Shown: positions 17,391-25,919 of the stretch, one piece after another | How the letters are laid out: each line of letters starts with the position of its first letter | Position numbering within the stretch: position 1 is the stretch's first letter | Source of the DNA: Flexivirga oryzae | GTDB taxonomy: Bacteria; Actinomycetota; Actinomycetes; Actinomycetales; Dermatophilaceae | Direction of reading: 5' to 3' | NCBI RefSeq assembly: GCF_014190805.1 | Contig: NZ_JACHVQ010000001.1 | Location: 2,170,001 to 2,234,000 of the forward strand | Length of the DNA: 64,000 bases | Translations under genes and position numbers: made by a program | Notes under the pieces: generated by a model | What the model saw: only the letters and a program-made list of their open reading frames with translations | Told to the model about the DNA's origin: nothing | The model's database searches: none

Positions 17391-17410
17391 CACGATATCG
17401 GTATACGATA
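17391..17410. promoter_or_regulatory. Candidate operator for the neighbouring PadR regulator
   Basis: TATCG-GTATA-CGATA at 17396-17410, extended to the left by the self-complementary CGATATCG. It lies between the permease (minus) and the small gene at 17448 (plus). A/T-rich palindromes of this kind are usual for PadR proteins; assignment to the PadR at 17625 is by position only. Confidence 0.5.
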
Positions 17411-17447
17411 CGGGTGTCTCCACCCGTTCGTCCAGGAGGTGTCCGGC

Positions 17448-17573
17448 ATGTCCATTCCAGACCCCACCTCACCCGATCCGCGCACACACACCGCGAACGC
17501 CGCCGAGGCGCCAACGGGCCTGCGCAAGGCCTCCATCGGCGGCCAGCGCCAGAAACGCGCCCGGAAACTGTGA
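17448..17573 (+). CDS. Small basic-tailed protein, 41 residues
   Basis: ATG at 17448 is preceded by a perfect AGGAGGT site with seven-base spacing, which is the main reason to call it. The product is Pro/Thr-rich at the start and ends in GGQRQKRARKL, a basic tail. No family recognised. It stands between the candidate PadR operator and padR and would be the first gene of the PadR unit. Confidence 0.6.
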   Translation: MSIPDPTSPDPRTHTANAAEAPTGLRKASIGGQRQKRARKL

Positions 17574-17624
17574 CGAGGCCCCACAGTCGGCAGCGCCGAC
17601 GCGGACATTGCCTAGCATGCGGAC

Positions 17625-17963
17625 ATGAAGACTTTCCTGGCCGGAGCGATCCAGATGCATGTGCTGCATCACGCCAGCGAGCAGGAAATCCACGGTGCAT
17701 GGATGACCCGGGAACTGGCCCGGCACGGCCACCAGGTCAGTCCCGGCACCCTGTATCCGACGCTGCACCGGATGGAGGCCGCCGGGCTGCTGACCGGCCG
17801 CGATGCCGTGCTCAACAGCCGCCGAGTGCGCTACTACCGGATCACCACCGCCGGCCGCACCGAACTGGACACGAACCGGGAAACACTGCGGCAACTGGCC
17901 GCCGAGCTCCTTCGGCCAGCGTCCGGCACCGCGACGCCGGAATCACAGAAAGCGCCTGAATGA
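17625..17963 (+). CDS. PadR-family transcriptional regulator
   Basis: 112 residues with a winged helix at the N-terminus: HGAWMTRELARHGHQVSPGT then LYPTLHRMEAAGLL and a wing ending in RRVRYYRITTAGRTEL, all standard for PadR. PadR proteins are dimeric repressors, often of transport or envelope-stress genes, released by a small ligand. Its stop overlaps the start of the PAP2 gene (ATGA), so the two are co-translated. The likely operator lies ~220 bases upstream at 17391-17410. Confidence 0.9.
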   Translation: MKTFLAGAIQMHVLHHASEQEIHGAWMTRELARHGHQVSPGTLYPTLHRMEAAGLLTGRDAVLNSRRVRYYRITTAGRTELDTNRETLRQLAAELLRPASGTATPESQKAPE

Positions 17964-18559
17964 ACCTGAACCTGTTCTGGCAGATCAACCATTTCGCCGC
18001 CCGCACCGGGTGGGCGCACCCGGTCATGGCCGCATTCGCGCTGTGGGGCGGGCTGGTGCTGCTTGTCGTGATCCTCGCGGTGGCCTGGGCCGGCCACCGC
18101 GATAGCAGCCAGCCGGCCCGGACCGCCGCGGCCACCGTGCTGGCGGGTGTGTCGGCTGTCGTGGCACTCGGTGTGAACCAGGTCGTCGCAGCGGCACATT
18201 TCGAAGCCCGACCGTTCGTGGCCCACCACGGGGTGACGGTCTTGTTGCACCACGCCGCCGACAACGCGTTCCCCAGCGATCACGCGACGATCGCCGGGGC
18301 GCTGGCGGCCGGCATCCTAGTATTCGCCCGCCGCTGGGGACTACTCGCGATCTTGGTGGCACTGTTCCTGGCCTTCGCCCGGGTCTACGTCGGCGTGCAC
18401 TACCCCGACGACGTCGTCGTCGGACTGGCCCTGGGCGCGGTAGTCACCGTCCTGCTCTGGGCGGGCCTGGGGCGGCTGCTGACCAAGACGCTGCAGGATC
18501 GATTGCCGCCAGCCGGGCACCGGCTGATCGGTAGCACCCAGCCGCAGCACACGCACTAA
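17960..18559 (+). CDS. PAP2-family membrane phosphatase
   Basis: 199 residues, several transmembrane helices. The three PAP2 motifs are present: EARPF (motif 1, Arg-Pro), PSDHA with the catalytic His (motif 2) and ARVYVGVHYPDD with the second His (motif 3). Such enzymes hydrolyse lipid phosphates such as undecaprenyl pyrophosphate or phosphatidate on the outer face of the membrane. The first motif-3 residue is Ala instead of the usual Ser. A second PAP2 gene at 28236-28847 is more canonical. Confidence 0.9.
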   Translation: MNLNLFWQINHFAARTGWAHPVMAAFALWGGLVLLVVILAVAWAGHRDSSQPARTAAATVLAGVSAVVALGVNQVVAAAHFEARPFVAHHGVTVLLHHAADNAFPSDHATIAGALAAGILVFARRWGLLAILVALFLAFARVYVGVHYPDDVVVGLALGAVVTVLLWAGLGRLLTKTLQDRLPPAGHRLIGSTQPQHTH

Positions 18560-18587
18560 AGCCACGTCCCAGGAAGAGGGAATCGCC

Positions 18588-19274
18588 GTGGACGAACACC
18601 CCAGCCCTAGCCTGTTGGCCCAGGCTCAGCATGAGCACTGGCAGGACACTTACCAGGAACATCCCGGGATGTACGGGGACCGGCCGTCCGAGGCCGCCCG
18701 GTATGCCGCCGAACTCTTCCGCGCCGTCGGCGCCAGCAGCGTCCTCGAGCTGGGCGCTGGGCACGGCCGGGACGCCATGTACTTCGCCCAACGGGGATTC
18801 ACCGTCCAAGCGACGGACTTCAGCGCGACCGGCCTGCACCAGCTGCAAACAGCCGCGTCCGAGCAGGGCCTGTCAGACCACCTGTGCACCTTGGAACACG
18901 ATGTGCGTAGCCCGCTGCCACTACCCAGCGACACCATCGACGCGGTCTACGCGCACATGCTGCTGTGCATGGCCCTATCAACCCGGCAGATCCACGCCGT
19001 GATGGACGAGGTCCGCCGGGTGCTACGCCCCGGCGGAGTACTGATCTACACCGTGCGGCACACCGGTGACGCCCACTACCAGGCCGGCCTCAGCCACGGC
19101 GACAACATCTACGAACACGGCGGGTTCGCCGTGCACTTCTTCGACCGTGCCCTCGTCACGGCCCTCGCCGAAGGCTGGAACCTGCACGAGATCCACCCGT
19201 TCGAAGAAGGCGGCCTACCCCGACGCCTGTGGCGTGTCACCCAAACCCTCCCGGCACGCCCGGGTCACCCGTGA
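18588..19274 (+). CDS. Class I SAM-dependent methyltransferase
   Basis: 228 residues. The SAM-binding motif VLELGAGHGRD occurs near residue 51, an acidic residue follows strand 2 (VQATDFSATGL), and motif post-I/IV regions are seen (LRPGGVLIYTVRHTG). The N-terminal HWQDTYQEHPGMYG resembles small-molecule methyltransferases of the thiopurine/tellurite type, but substrate is unknown. GTG start with an AGAGGGA site. It lies 28 bases after the PAP2 gene and probably belongs to the same unit. Confidence 0.88.
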   Translation: MDEHPSPSLLAQAQHEHWQDTYQEHPGMYGDRPSEAARYAAELFRAVGASSVLELGAGHGRDAMYFAQRGFTVQATDFSATGLHQLQTAASEQGLSDHLCTLEHDVRSPLPLPSDTIDAVYAHMLLCMALSTRQIHAVMDEVRRVLRPGGVLIYTVRHTGDAHYQAGLSHGDNIYEHGGFAVHFFDRALVTALAEGWNLHEIHPFEEGGLPRRLWRVTQTLPARPGHP

Positions 19275-19323
19275 CTGCTGCACCGGCTGTACGGTCGCTG
19301 CCCCCGGAGCGCACAATGACTAG

Positions 19324-19638
19324 ATGCACATCACCCTGCTCGTAGTAGCGGACTGCCCCAACCAGCAGCCTGCCGAACACCTGCTGCGTCAGACACTCGA
19401 CGACGCCGGCATGGCCTCGGTGCCGTTCGACGTGCGCGTGGTCGCCAACCAAGGCGACGCCGACCGGTACGGATTCACCGGCTCCCCCACCATCCAGATC
19501 AACGGTATCGACCCGTTCGCCCAGCCCGGCCAACCGCCGGCCGTCGCATGCCGGGTCTACCCCGGCGGACACGGCATACCCAACGCTCTCGAATTGCGGC
19601 GCGCTCTTCACCAAGCCACAGCCGACGTCGCTGGCTAA
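19324..19638 (+). CDS. Thioredoxin-fold protein related to alkylmercury-lyase-type accessory proteins
   Basis: 104 residues. Strand-1 segment HITLLVVADCPNQQPAE has a single Cys where thioredoxins carry their CxxC, and the region RYGFTGSPTIQINGIDPFA (with a second Cys in AVACRVYPGG) matches a family often found beside mercury or arsenic genes. Role in redox or metal handling is likely but unproven. ATG start; the upstream gap to the methyltransferase is about 50 bases, so co-transcription is likely. Confidence 0.72.
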   Translation: MHITLLVVADCPNQQPAEHLLRQTLDDAGMASVPFDVRVVANQGDADRYGFTGSPTIQINGIDPFAQPGQPPAVACRVYPGGHGIPNALELRRALHQATADVAG

Positions 19639-19814
19639 CAGCACACACCGGACGCCCGTTCGTGCACCCCGGCACGACCGGCTCAGCGAAAACAACGTGC
19701 GATTGGCTCGACCAGCATCCGCTGGTCGGAGTAAGCCGCCCATCCTGCGTACCTACCCCAACGACTGCTCACCATGTGCGGGCGCGACGGTCCCGCAACA
19801 GGTCCAATCGCGAC

Positions 19815-20030
19815 TTACTTTGAGCAATCGGCGACTCCCGTCGCACCGTGCCAGGACGAGGACAGATGATCCCGGCGAGGTCCATTTGCGGATGGCGCCC
19901 GGCGTCGATGGACGAAGTTCAGTGGTTCCGTCTTGACGGTCGCAACGAGTTCGTCGACGGTCATCAGGCTGCGGTCTCGCTTGGGCAGGCCGTCGCGTTC
20001 CCAGACTGGGATGTCGTCGGTGCATGTCAC
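19815..20030 (-). CDS. Small plasmid-type protein, 71 residues
   Basis: The GTG start at 20030 overlaps the stop of the preceding minus-strand gene by four bases (GTGA), the coupling pattern used in this cluster. The product starts VTCTDDIPVWERDGLPKRDR and has no recognised family. A later ATG (MTVDELVA) is an alternative start. It would be the last gene of the minus-strand unit that begins near 21803; about 175 bases without a gene follow to 19639. Confidence 0.5.
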   Translation of the reverse strand: MTCTDDIPVWERDGLPKRDRSLMTVDELVATVKTEPLNFVHRRRAPSANGPRRDHLSSSWHGATGVADCSK

Positions 20031-21337
20031 CGACTTGCGGTCGGTGGCCGCCCAGGTGCTGGGATGCGCACTGGGTCCCTTTCTTCCGATCTGCACTGAG
20101 GGCGTTCTGGTGCCGGGGCGGACTCCCGCCGGGACACTGCGAGAGCTCCCGCCACTGACAGTGTGGCCTCGCTGACGTCGATGAGCTGCTCGGCATTGGC
20201 GACCAGAGCCTGCCGGATGACGTCCGGGAGTTTGACCGCCCGATTGGTGTAGACATCGGCGGGCGAGATGAGTGCGGTCTCGTCGTCGATGCCCGTTCCG
20301 CGGCTCCATGCCGCGATGGTACGGGCGGATCCGGTCAGGTCCGGTTCCTGTTCGGCAACATCTCGATGCACGCAGGCCAGTTCGGCGGCGGCGATCATCG
20401 CCTGCTGGACGGTGACCGTTGCCTGCGCTAGGTCGATACGGCCGGCTATCACCTCAGGGGCGGCCCATCGTGTGCGATCGAATGCGATCTCGTGCACGGC
20501 TGCGCGAACCTCGCTGGCGGCGTGTACGAGCGCCCGATCTGCGCGTTGGCCCCGGCTACTCAGCTTGCCCCAGCGGTTGGCCGCCGTGGCCCACGACTGC
20601 TGGTTGGCATCCAGCGCGGGCGCGAGCCGGTGCTGGTAGTCCTCAATGCTGACGCGACCTGTCGTGGCAGCCGCGTCGAGAATCGCTGTGCTTGCCGTCG
20701 CGATCATGGCCTGCGTGCCGGCGGCCAGGTGGAGGTTCGGTGCGCTCGGGGCGACTGCCAGGGTTCGGTGCGCCTGGATGTCCCAGTTGACCAGGGCCTG
20801 ATGCAGCCGGCCAGTGCCCGTCGGTGGCGTGTAGTGCTCTCCGGCCATGACGTGGCTGAATCTGTTGCCCACGAAGCCGCCTGCGAGTTGTTCGAAGGCT
20901 GCTAACCGGGTGGCGGCGTCCTGCCCTCGAGGGATGTCCTGGGTCTCCCGATCGGATGCGTGCCGACCCACGGTTGCCCGGACGTCGTCGACGTGCTGGT
21001 GCACCGCGACCCCGACGGCGTGCGCGCCGACGTACAGGGTGTGCATCACCCGCATCCGAGCAGCGTCGAGGTCGTCGTACGCGGCAGGGGACCGTGGCCT
21101 TACCCGACGCCCTGGGCCGGCGGCCAGCTCGGCGGCCCGCTGAAGGTTTTCGGCCATGCCCAGCAGTCGCTCATCGGGTGGTCCGTCGCCTGGCCAGTCT
21201 CGGGCCAGCTGTGCCCTGTGCTGGGCCTGGCTCATCGTCTCCAGGCGTTGCATCGTGGCCCCGTTCAGCGGGCTGACGTACGGCGTGGACGGCAGCGAGG
21301 ACCACAGGTCACCGGCCGCCTGCACGACTTCACCCAT
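20027..21337 (-). CDS. Large helical plasmid protein of unknown function (likely N-terminally split)
   Basis: 436 residues, almost all predicted helix with many Ala and Gln, no transmembrane segment, no motif recognised. The ATG at 21337 has no good ribosome-binding site. The frame just upstream (21265-21459) reads like a natural N-terminus up to ADAAALLRT, exactly where this frame begins MGEVVQAAGDLWSS; the remainder of the upstream frame is Arg/Cys/Pro-rich nonsense. A one-base (-1) shift near 21335 would join both into a ~476-residue protein. So this is probably one gene broken or mis-sequenced at a short G run. Confidence 0.7.
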   Translation of the reverse strand: MGEVVQAAGDLWSSLPSTPYVSPLNGATMQRLETMSQAQHRAQLARDWPGDGPPDERLLGMAENLQRAAELAAGPGRRVRPRSPAAYDDLDAARMRVMHTLYVGAHAVGVAVHQHVDDVRATVGRHASDRETQDIPRGQDAATRLAAFEQLAGGFVGNRFSHVMAGEHYTPPTGTGRLHQALVNWDIQAHRTLAVAPSAPNLHLAAGTQAMIATASTAILDAAATTGRVSIEDYQHRLAPALDANQQSWATAANRWGKLSSRGQRADRALVHAASEVRAAVHEIAFDRTRWAAPEVIAGRIDLAQATVTVQQAMIAAAELACVHRDVAEQEPDLTGSARTIAAWSRGTGIDDETALISPADVYTNRAVKLPDVIRQALVANAEQLIDVSEATLSVAGALAVSRRESAPAPERPQCRSEERDPVRIPAPGRPPTASR

Positions 21338-21459
21338 GTCCGCAGCAGTGCGGCGGCATCAGCGCCGTCGACGTCGAGCAGCAACTGCCGGGCCTGGTAG
21401 TCGGCATCCAGCAGCAGCTCGCCGATCGATCGTTGATCCACCGTGGACGACGCGCTCAC
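21265..21459 (-). pseudogene. N-terminal piece of the 20027-21337 protein, separated by a frameshift
   Basis: GTG at 21459 overlaps the stop of the 21456-21803 gene (GTGA), which supports it as the genuine start of the next protein. Residues 1-41 (VSASSTVDQR up to AALLRT) look coding; the last 23 do not and overlap the next frame by 73 bases. If the shift is real, the long protein is not made from this start. Confidence 0.6.
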
Positions 21460-21803
21460 GAGCCGGCCTCGCGCAGTAGATCCGTGAGGCTGACGACGAC
21501 CTGGGAGAAACCGGCCGTCTCGTCGTTGACGGGCACGGTCCGGGCGAGCCGTTCGGCAATCCGCAGCAGCTCCAGCGGGTCGGCCTGGGTCGGCTGCGGC
21601 CAGTACGGGTCCAGATCCGCCGGCACCAGCATCGCGGCTTCGGCTGCGGCGACATGCATGCCGAGGCCCAGGACGTGCAGCTCTGAGCGCGGGCTCTTGG
21701 TGGCCGCCTGGCGGGCGGTCCGGTCGGCTGCATGATGCATCAGCCTCGCGATTGCAGCGATCGTCTCCTGGGTGTCGTGCGGCGACAGAGTCGGGGTCGT
21801 CAC
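21456..21803 (-). CDS. Hypothetical helical protein, 115 residues
   Basis: GTG at 21803 preceded by AAGGAGA with suitable spacing. The product has segments such as TQETIAAIARLMHHAADRTA and LDPYWPQPTQADPLELLRIA; helical, soluble, no known family. It heads the minus-strand unit that continues through 21459 to 19815. A copy of the 36-bp upstream element lies at 21934-21969, ~130 bases before the start. Confidence 0.7.
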   Translation of the reverse strand: MTTPTLSPHDTQETIAAIARLMHHAADRTARQAATKSPRSELHVLGLGMHVAAAEAAMLVPADLDPYWPQPTQADPLELLRIAERLARTVPVNDETAGFSQVVVSLTDLLREAGS

Positions 21804-21933
21804 GGGGCGCGTCTCCTTCGGTTCGTTCGGTCTCCAGCAATCCAGCCAGGTGGTCGCCTGCTCCCGCTCCACGCGGCGGTCGCCTGTGGATAACTTCCGT
21901 GCCGTGTCCGGGGTGCACGCAAGACTTGGTTCT

Positions 21934-21969
21934 GCAAGCCCTAAGGAGCGCAGCTTGCTCTGGCGGCAA
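21934..21969 (-). repeat. Diverged copy of the 36-bp upstream element
   Basis: Minus strand: TTGCCGCCAG, then 12 variable bases, then TCCTTAGGGCTTGC. Compare the element before the 25892 gene (TGGCCGCCAG ... CCCCTTCGGGAAGG). Lies upstream of the 21803 gene. Confidence 0.55.
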
Positions 21970-22025
21970 CCAGCCACCAGATCAAGGCACTTGCACTAGT
22001 GCGTTGAACAAAGGAAGTGGTGACG

Positions 22026-22889
22026 ATGAGGAGTCGACGGAAGGTGTGCCGGGTCGTATCCGACGGCGTCGGCATGGTGGTGAGCACACTCGTCACGTGC
22101 GTCGGGGGCGCCCTCGTGCACCCGGTGGCGGGCGCGGCATTCTTCGTCGTGGGTCTGGTGACGTTCGGTGCTCTGCTCTGCGGGCGTGGCGAGAGCCTGT
22201 TCGTCCGGTTGCTGGCACGGGCGCGCGAACCGCGCGACTACGAGCTGGCCGCGCTGCGTCCAGTGGTCGCCGTGCTCAAGGAACTCGACTTGGTGTCGCC
22301 TCCGGTGCAGCTGCTGGTGCGTGACGGGCCGGCCGGCGTCCGCGTCGGTGCTGCTGGCCGGCGGACCGTTGTCATCTCGCAGGGATTGCTCGAGGCGATC
22401 GCCAGTGGCCGGATCCGACCCGACGAAGCCGCGGCGCTTCTCGCGCATGCGATCGGCCGGATCCGGCTCGGCCAGTGCCGCTACGACGTGGCACTGGAGT
22501 TCTGGATGCTGCCCTGGCGACTGCTTCAGGCTGTCGGCCGCGGCATCGGCCGGGTGATCGGCTGGTTCCCGCTGGCCGCCTTCGCATGGCGTGTGCGATT
22601 CATCACCGGCGCAGTCGCCCTGTTGCAGGGGTTCACCGATGGCCAGGCCGCGTTCGGGCTGATCGGCGCCGGTGTGGTGGCGTTGTCGTACGCCGTGCCG
22701 TGGGCGGAGCAGCAGGCCGCACTGGCAGGCGAGGACGAGGCCGACCGGTTCCTCGCCGCCGCGGGCCTCGGAGACGCGCTGTGCCGGTTCCTGGAGCGAG
22801 GGCGGCGATCACCGCGGGTTCTGCACCGCGTGCACCGGCTGCGGTCGGTGCCGGCGCCGGCGGTGCCCGACCAGACTGTGCTTGCGTGA
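22026..22889 (+). CDS. Membrane protein related to M48 metallopeptidases, active site degenerate
   Basis: 287 residues from ATG 22026 (AAGGAA site nine bases upstream; GTG codons at 22017 and 22020 are alternatives). Two hydrophobic regions near the N-terminus and two more at ~170-225. The order of segments resembles M48 peptidases: a strand (TVVISQGLLEAI), a helix where HExxH should be, later an acidic ADRFLAAAGLGD segment. But the zinc motif reads His141-Ala-Ile-Gly-Arg145, lacking both the catalytic Glu and the second His. So it is likely a non-catalytic relative. It runs opposite to its neighbours. Confidence 0.68.
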   Translation: MRSRRKVCRVVSDGVGMVVSTLVTCVGGALVHPVAGAAFFVVGLVTFGALLCGRGESLFVRLLARAREPRDYELAALRPVVAVLKELDLVSPPVQLLVRDGPAGVRVGAAGRRTVVISQGLLEAIASGRIRPDEAAALLAHAIGRIRLGQCRYDVALEFWMLPWRLLQAVGRGIGRVIGWFPLAAFAWRVRFITGAVALLQGFTDGQAAFGLIGAGVVALSYAVPWAEQQAALAGEDEADRFLAAAGLGDALCRFLERGRRSPRVLHRVHRLRSVPAPAVPDQTVLA

Positions 22890-22913
22890 TGACGATGGAG
22901 GACGCCGCTGATC

Positions 22914-23015
22914 GTGGCCGAACGCGATGTGCGCTCGGCGATCGAGGCGGTCACGGTCTTGTCGAACCTAGTGACGCCCATCGGCGAACATGAGGCTGTG
23001 GCGGCCGCGCCCTGA
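22914..23015 (+). CDS. Possible small protein, 33 residues
   Basis: GTG at 22914 with GGAGG eleven bases upstream; product VAERDVRSAIEAVTVLSNL and so on, ending in EAVAAAP. It starts 24 bases after the 22026-22889 gene. Amphipathic-looking, no family. Weak call based on the ribosome-binding site and protein-like composition only. Confidence 0.3.
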   Translation: MAERDVRSAIEAVTVLSNLVTPIGEHEAVAAAP

Positions 23016-23132
23016 TTGCGCAGCCGCCAACCCGCAGCCTCCTCGCACGGTCGCCCAGATACAGGAGCGGCAGACCGGACTCCGCGAGGCGCTCGGCCGC
23101 GTACTGCCTCACGAACGAGATTGACGCCGGTA

Positions 23133-23351
23133 TCAGCGCCGCGGACCGTAGCTCGACGACGGGTCGTCATACGCCCATACTGCGGCCTGCTCGCGCTCGG
23201 CGCCGCTGCGCCCGCTGGCACTGGCATCTTCCTCAGCGACCCGATGGCGATCCTGGGCATCCTCAACGGCGCCGATGACGGCCGAGCGACGTTCGGATTG
23301 GATCTCCAGACCTTGGTCCCGCGCCTCTTCCTCGACAGCTTCGTTGCTCAT
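23133..23351 (-). CDS. Small acidic plasmid protein, 72 residues
   Basis: ATG at 23351 has a good GAGAGGGA site; the frame is open to 23390 but the extension overlaps the repeated upstream element. The product is very polar and acidic (MSNEAVEEEARDQGLEI) and ends in DDPSSSYGPRR; probably disordered. No family. It lies 24 bases after a copy of the 36-bp element and is therefore a good reference for the distance between element and start codon. Confidence 0.65.
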   Translation of the reverse strand: MSNEAVEEEARDQGLEIQSERRSAVIGAVEDAQDRHRVAEEDASASGRSGAEREQAAVWAYDDPSSSYGPRR

Positions 23352-23374
23352 GGCGTCCCTCTCGTTGGGTGTGA

Positions 23375-23409
23375 CCTCCCGAAGGCGCACCTACGGGTCC
23401 TGGCGGTCA
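23375..23409 (-). repeat. 36-bp upstream element, copy before the 23351 gene
   Basis: Minus strand: TGACCGCCAG, 15 variable bases, then CCTTCGGGAGG-like end. Sits 24 bases before the ATG of the acidic small gene and directly follows the stop of the 23431-24921 gene. Confidence 0.75.
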
Positions 23410-23430
23410 AATCTCAACCGACGTTCGGTC

Positions 23431-24921
23431 TCACCGGACCATGCCGCGACTGACACTGGTGCCCCTTGCCGGCGCGTCGGGCCGGCGCGCACGACTCGAC
23501 GGCGACGGCGCCTGGCTGCGATCGGCCGCCGGTGACCAGTCGGCCGACGCTGCGTGGTCTCGAGCGTGATTCAGATGGGGAAGGGCTAGGCCGATCTGTT
23601 CGCGGGCCGCGCCGATCTGGTCCACGGATGACGGGTCGCGGCGCAGCAGCGCGACGGCTGCCTTCAAGGGCGCGCGGGCTTTCTCGACCGCGACGGTGAC
23701 TTCAATCGTGTCGGTCAGCGTGCCGATGGCACGGTCATGGTTCTCCGCCGTCAGGTGTGGAGACTGTGCCAGCGCCATGGCATCGCGTAGATGAGCGTCC
23801 GCCCGGTCCAGGTTCGTCGAGGCATCTTCGAGGGTGTTCAGGTGGCAGTTGACTAGCTGCACGATCGAGTCGTGAACCGTGGCCGACCAGCCGTCGATGA
23901 CGTCCGGGGCAAGGTCCTCCTGCCGGTGCGCCAGACCCCGTCCTGCTCCCTCGAGGTAGTGCGCGGCGGTGTCCAGGTAATGCTCCGTGTTCGCCAACGC
24001 CAGCACCGTGCGTTCTGCCAACTGTGCCGTCGGAGCTGACCGCAACGGCCGGCTCGCCTCCTGGCTGGCCACCGTGTCGTTCTCTGGAACCTCGGTGCTG
24101 TCGGCGTGCCACTGCACCGGCCAGCCGTGAGTGAGTTCCTGCGCTGCCTCAAGCACCAGCGATCGTGCCTTGTCCTCGGTCGATGCCAGGGCATCGGCCA
24201 CCTGTGACACGTTCGCGTCAAGGACCACACCGTCATGGCTTGGAATATCCGCGTGCGCCTGCCCGGCGGCATCGACGCGGACCGTGGCCACGACGTCCGC
24301 GCGATGATCGAAGAGCGGCACCTCCTCGGCGATGTCACCTGAGTGGTGGTGGTCGGACTCAGATTCGACGGCGGCCGTGACGCCGGCGAAGTGCTCCCGC
24401 TGGATCTGATCGCCCAGCTCATCCATCGCCTCGTACTTGCGGAGGCGATAGTCCGCCTCGTTCATCGAATGCAGCTGGCCATCCAATACGTGCTCGTCGA
24501 TCGTGAAGTCGGAGCGTTGCAGGGTACGCGGATCGATGACCAGGCCCTCGCCATCCGCAGCCGGCACCAAGTCGGCCTTCACGCCAAAGACAGATCCCGG
24601 GCCGTACAAGGCGCCGCCGTCCTCGTCTCGGCCAGGCGTCGTTCGGACATCATCGCCGCAGATCTCACGGATCCGCTCAAGCGTCTCGAGCGGATAGTCG
24701 CATCCGGTGATTCCCCGCAGGCCCGTGTCGGCGACGTCTGGATCGTTCGGGTCGCCGACCAGGTGCAGGTTTCGTTGGTATTGGTTCTGTGCGCGTTGAT
24801 CGCGTGCGTCGAGCTGTACGTCCAGCCACTGCTGCGGCGCGCTCAGCAGGTCACGGGGAACGAATTCCACGTGCACCAGAAGGTTCACGCCGTGCCGCTG
24901 CGTCTCACTCAAGTTGACCAT
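23431..24921 (-). CDS. Large plasmid protein of unknown function, 496 residues
   Basis: ATG at 24921 with AGGGAGA upstream. N-terminal half is mixed alpha/beta (VNLLVHVEFVPRDLL; VFGVKADLVPAADGEGLVI), the C-terminal half long helices (residues ~270-450). No transmembrane segment and no motif recognised; a His-rich spot SDHHHSGD occurs near residue 192. It starts 32 bases after the 25892 gene ends and is probably in the same unit. Confidence 0.7.
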   Translation of the reverse strand: MVNLSETQRHGVNLLVHVEFVPRDLLSAPQQWLDVQLDARDQRAQNQYQRNLHLVGDPNDPDVADTGLRGITGCDYPLETLERIREICGDDVRTTPGRDEDGGALYGPGSVFGVKADLVPAADGEGLVIDPRTLQRSDFTIDEHVLDGQLHSMNEADYRLRKYEAMDELGDQIQREHFAGVTAAVESESDHHHSGDIAEEVPLFDHRADVVATVRVDAAGQAHADIPSHDGVVLDANVSQVADALASTEDKARSLVLEAAQELTHGWPVQWHADSTEVPENDTVASQEASRPLRSAPTAQLAERTVLALANTEHYLDTAAHYLEGAGRGLAHRQEDLAPDVIDGWSATVHDSIVQLVNCHLNTLEDASTNLDRADAHLRDAMALAQSPHLTAENHDRAIGTLTDTIEVTVAVEKARAPLKAAVALLRRDPSSVDQIGAAREQIGLALPHLNHARDHAASADWSPAADRSQAPSPSSRARRPDAPARGTSVSRGMVR

Positions 24922-24953
24922 GTCTGTTTCTCCCTATCGACGGCCGTCGGCGC

Positions 24954-25892
24954 CTACCGTCCGATGGCGCTGTCGGCCGGACGGTCCGGGACTGATGTGG
25001 TGGTGGTCTTGTCGGGGCCGGCTGACCGGTTGCCGGCGGCGGCGGTGATGGTGCGTGCATCCAGGCAGTCCCAGTCAGGCTCGTCACGGTCCGGCTGGGC
25101 CCGTCGCAAGGTTGGGATGTCGTGGCGGTGTCGGGTGCGCAGGATGGTGCGGTCGACGACGTCGAGGTGCTGGCCGATCTGTGGGTCTGACGCCCCGCCG
25201 GCTGCCATGCCTCGCACGACTTCGATCCGTTCGGCAGGGGTCAGGTTCGTGGCGGCGCCGGTGCGGGCGATCGCACGGTCGACGGCGACCATGTCAATGG
25301 TTTCGGCTCCGGCGGCGACCGGCACGTCGATGTGTGGCCGAGCATGCGGGTTGTCGATGGTGCTGTCGTCCCAGGCCAGCGGTGGGGCATACCCGCGGCT
25401 TCTGGCGTGGCCCTTGGTTTCCGGCGAGGGCCCCGGCGCCATGCTCAGCTGGTCATAGACGTCCTTGATCTCTCGCCACTTCTCCAGCGTGATCAGGTTC
25501 CCGGGGCCGCTGAGAACCCTGGGCAGGCTGGTGGCGCCGGCCTCGGTGATGTGGTCTCGGGTCCAGCCCATGGCCAGCAGCGCCTGCACGCGGCGGGCCG
25601 CACCGACCTTGGGTACGTGCCCAGACTGCTGCTGCTCGTAGACGCCGGCGAGCGTCATCCGAGACACGTGCTCGGCGGTGCGGCGCTGTACGACATCCCG
25701 ATCTCCGTCGACGATCGCGCGCAGGGCTGGGGCGCTCAGTCCGCTGCTGCGGCTCAGCGCTCGTACCGGCACGTCGGCGTCGAGGAAGTGCTGAAGCTTG
25801 CGGCGGACGGGTTCGGCCGGCATGTAGCGGGCCCGGCCGCGCGCACGATCGCGCTGGTAGGCCACCTCGTCGGCCTTGGTGCGGTAACTCAT
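24954..25892 (-). CDS. Helix-turn-helix protein (paralogue of the 48462-49268 product)
   Basis: 312 residues. Two putative helix-turn-helix regions: one near residues 42-70 (VRALSRSSGLSAPALRAI) and one near the C-terminus (AAGGASDPQIGQHLDVVDRT). The middle shares the pattern VGAARRVQALLAMGWTRDHI ... YAPPLAWDDSTIDNPHARP with the protein at 48462-49268 (VGARRRVEALQAVG ... FAAPLAWNDESIDDPRAQP), so they are clear paralogues. Proteins of this kind occur in actinobacterial phages and plasmids as DNA-binding regulators. ATG at 25892; a copy of the upstream element lies 28 bases before it. Confidence 0.8.
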   Translation of the reverse strand: MSYRTKADEVAYQRDRARGRARYMPAEPVRRKLQHFLDADVPVRALSRSSGLSAPALRAIVDGDRDVVQRRTAEHVSRMTLAGVYEQQQSGHVPKVGAARRVQALLAMGWTRDHITEAGATSLPRVLSGPGNLITLEKWREIKDVYDQLSMAPGPSPETKGHARSRGYAPPLAWDDSTIDNPHARPHIDVPVAAGAETIDMVAVDRAIARTGAATNLTPAERIEVVRGMAAGGASDPQIGQHLDVVDRTILRTRHRHDIPTLRRAQPDRDEPDWDCLDARTITAAAGNRSAGPDKTTTTSVPDRPADSAIGR

Positions 25893-25919
25893 CCCCGGGC
25901 ACCTCCGTCAGGTCTGGTG

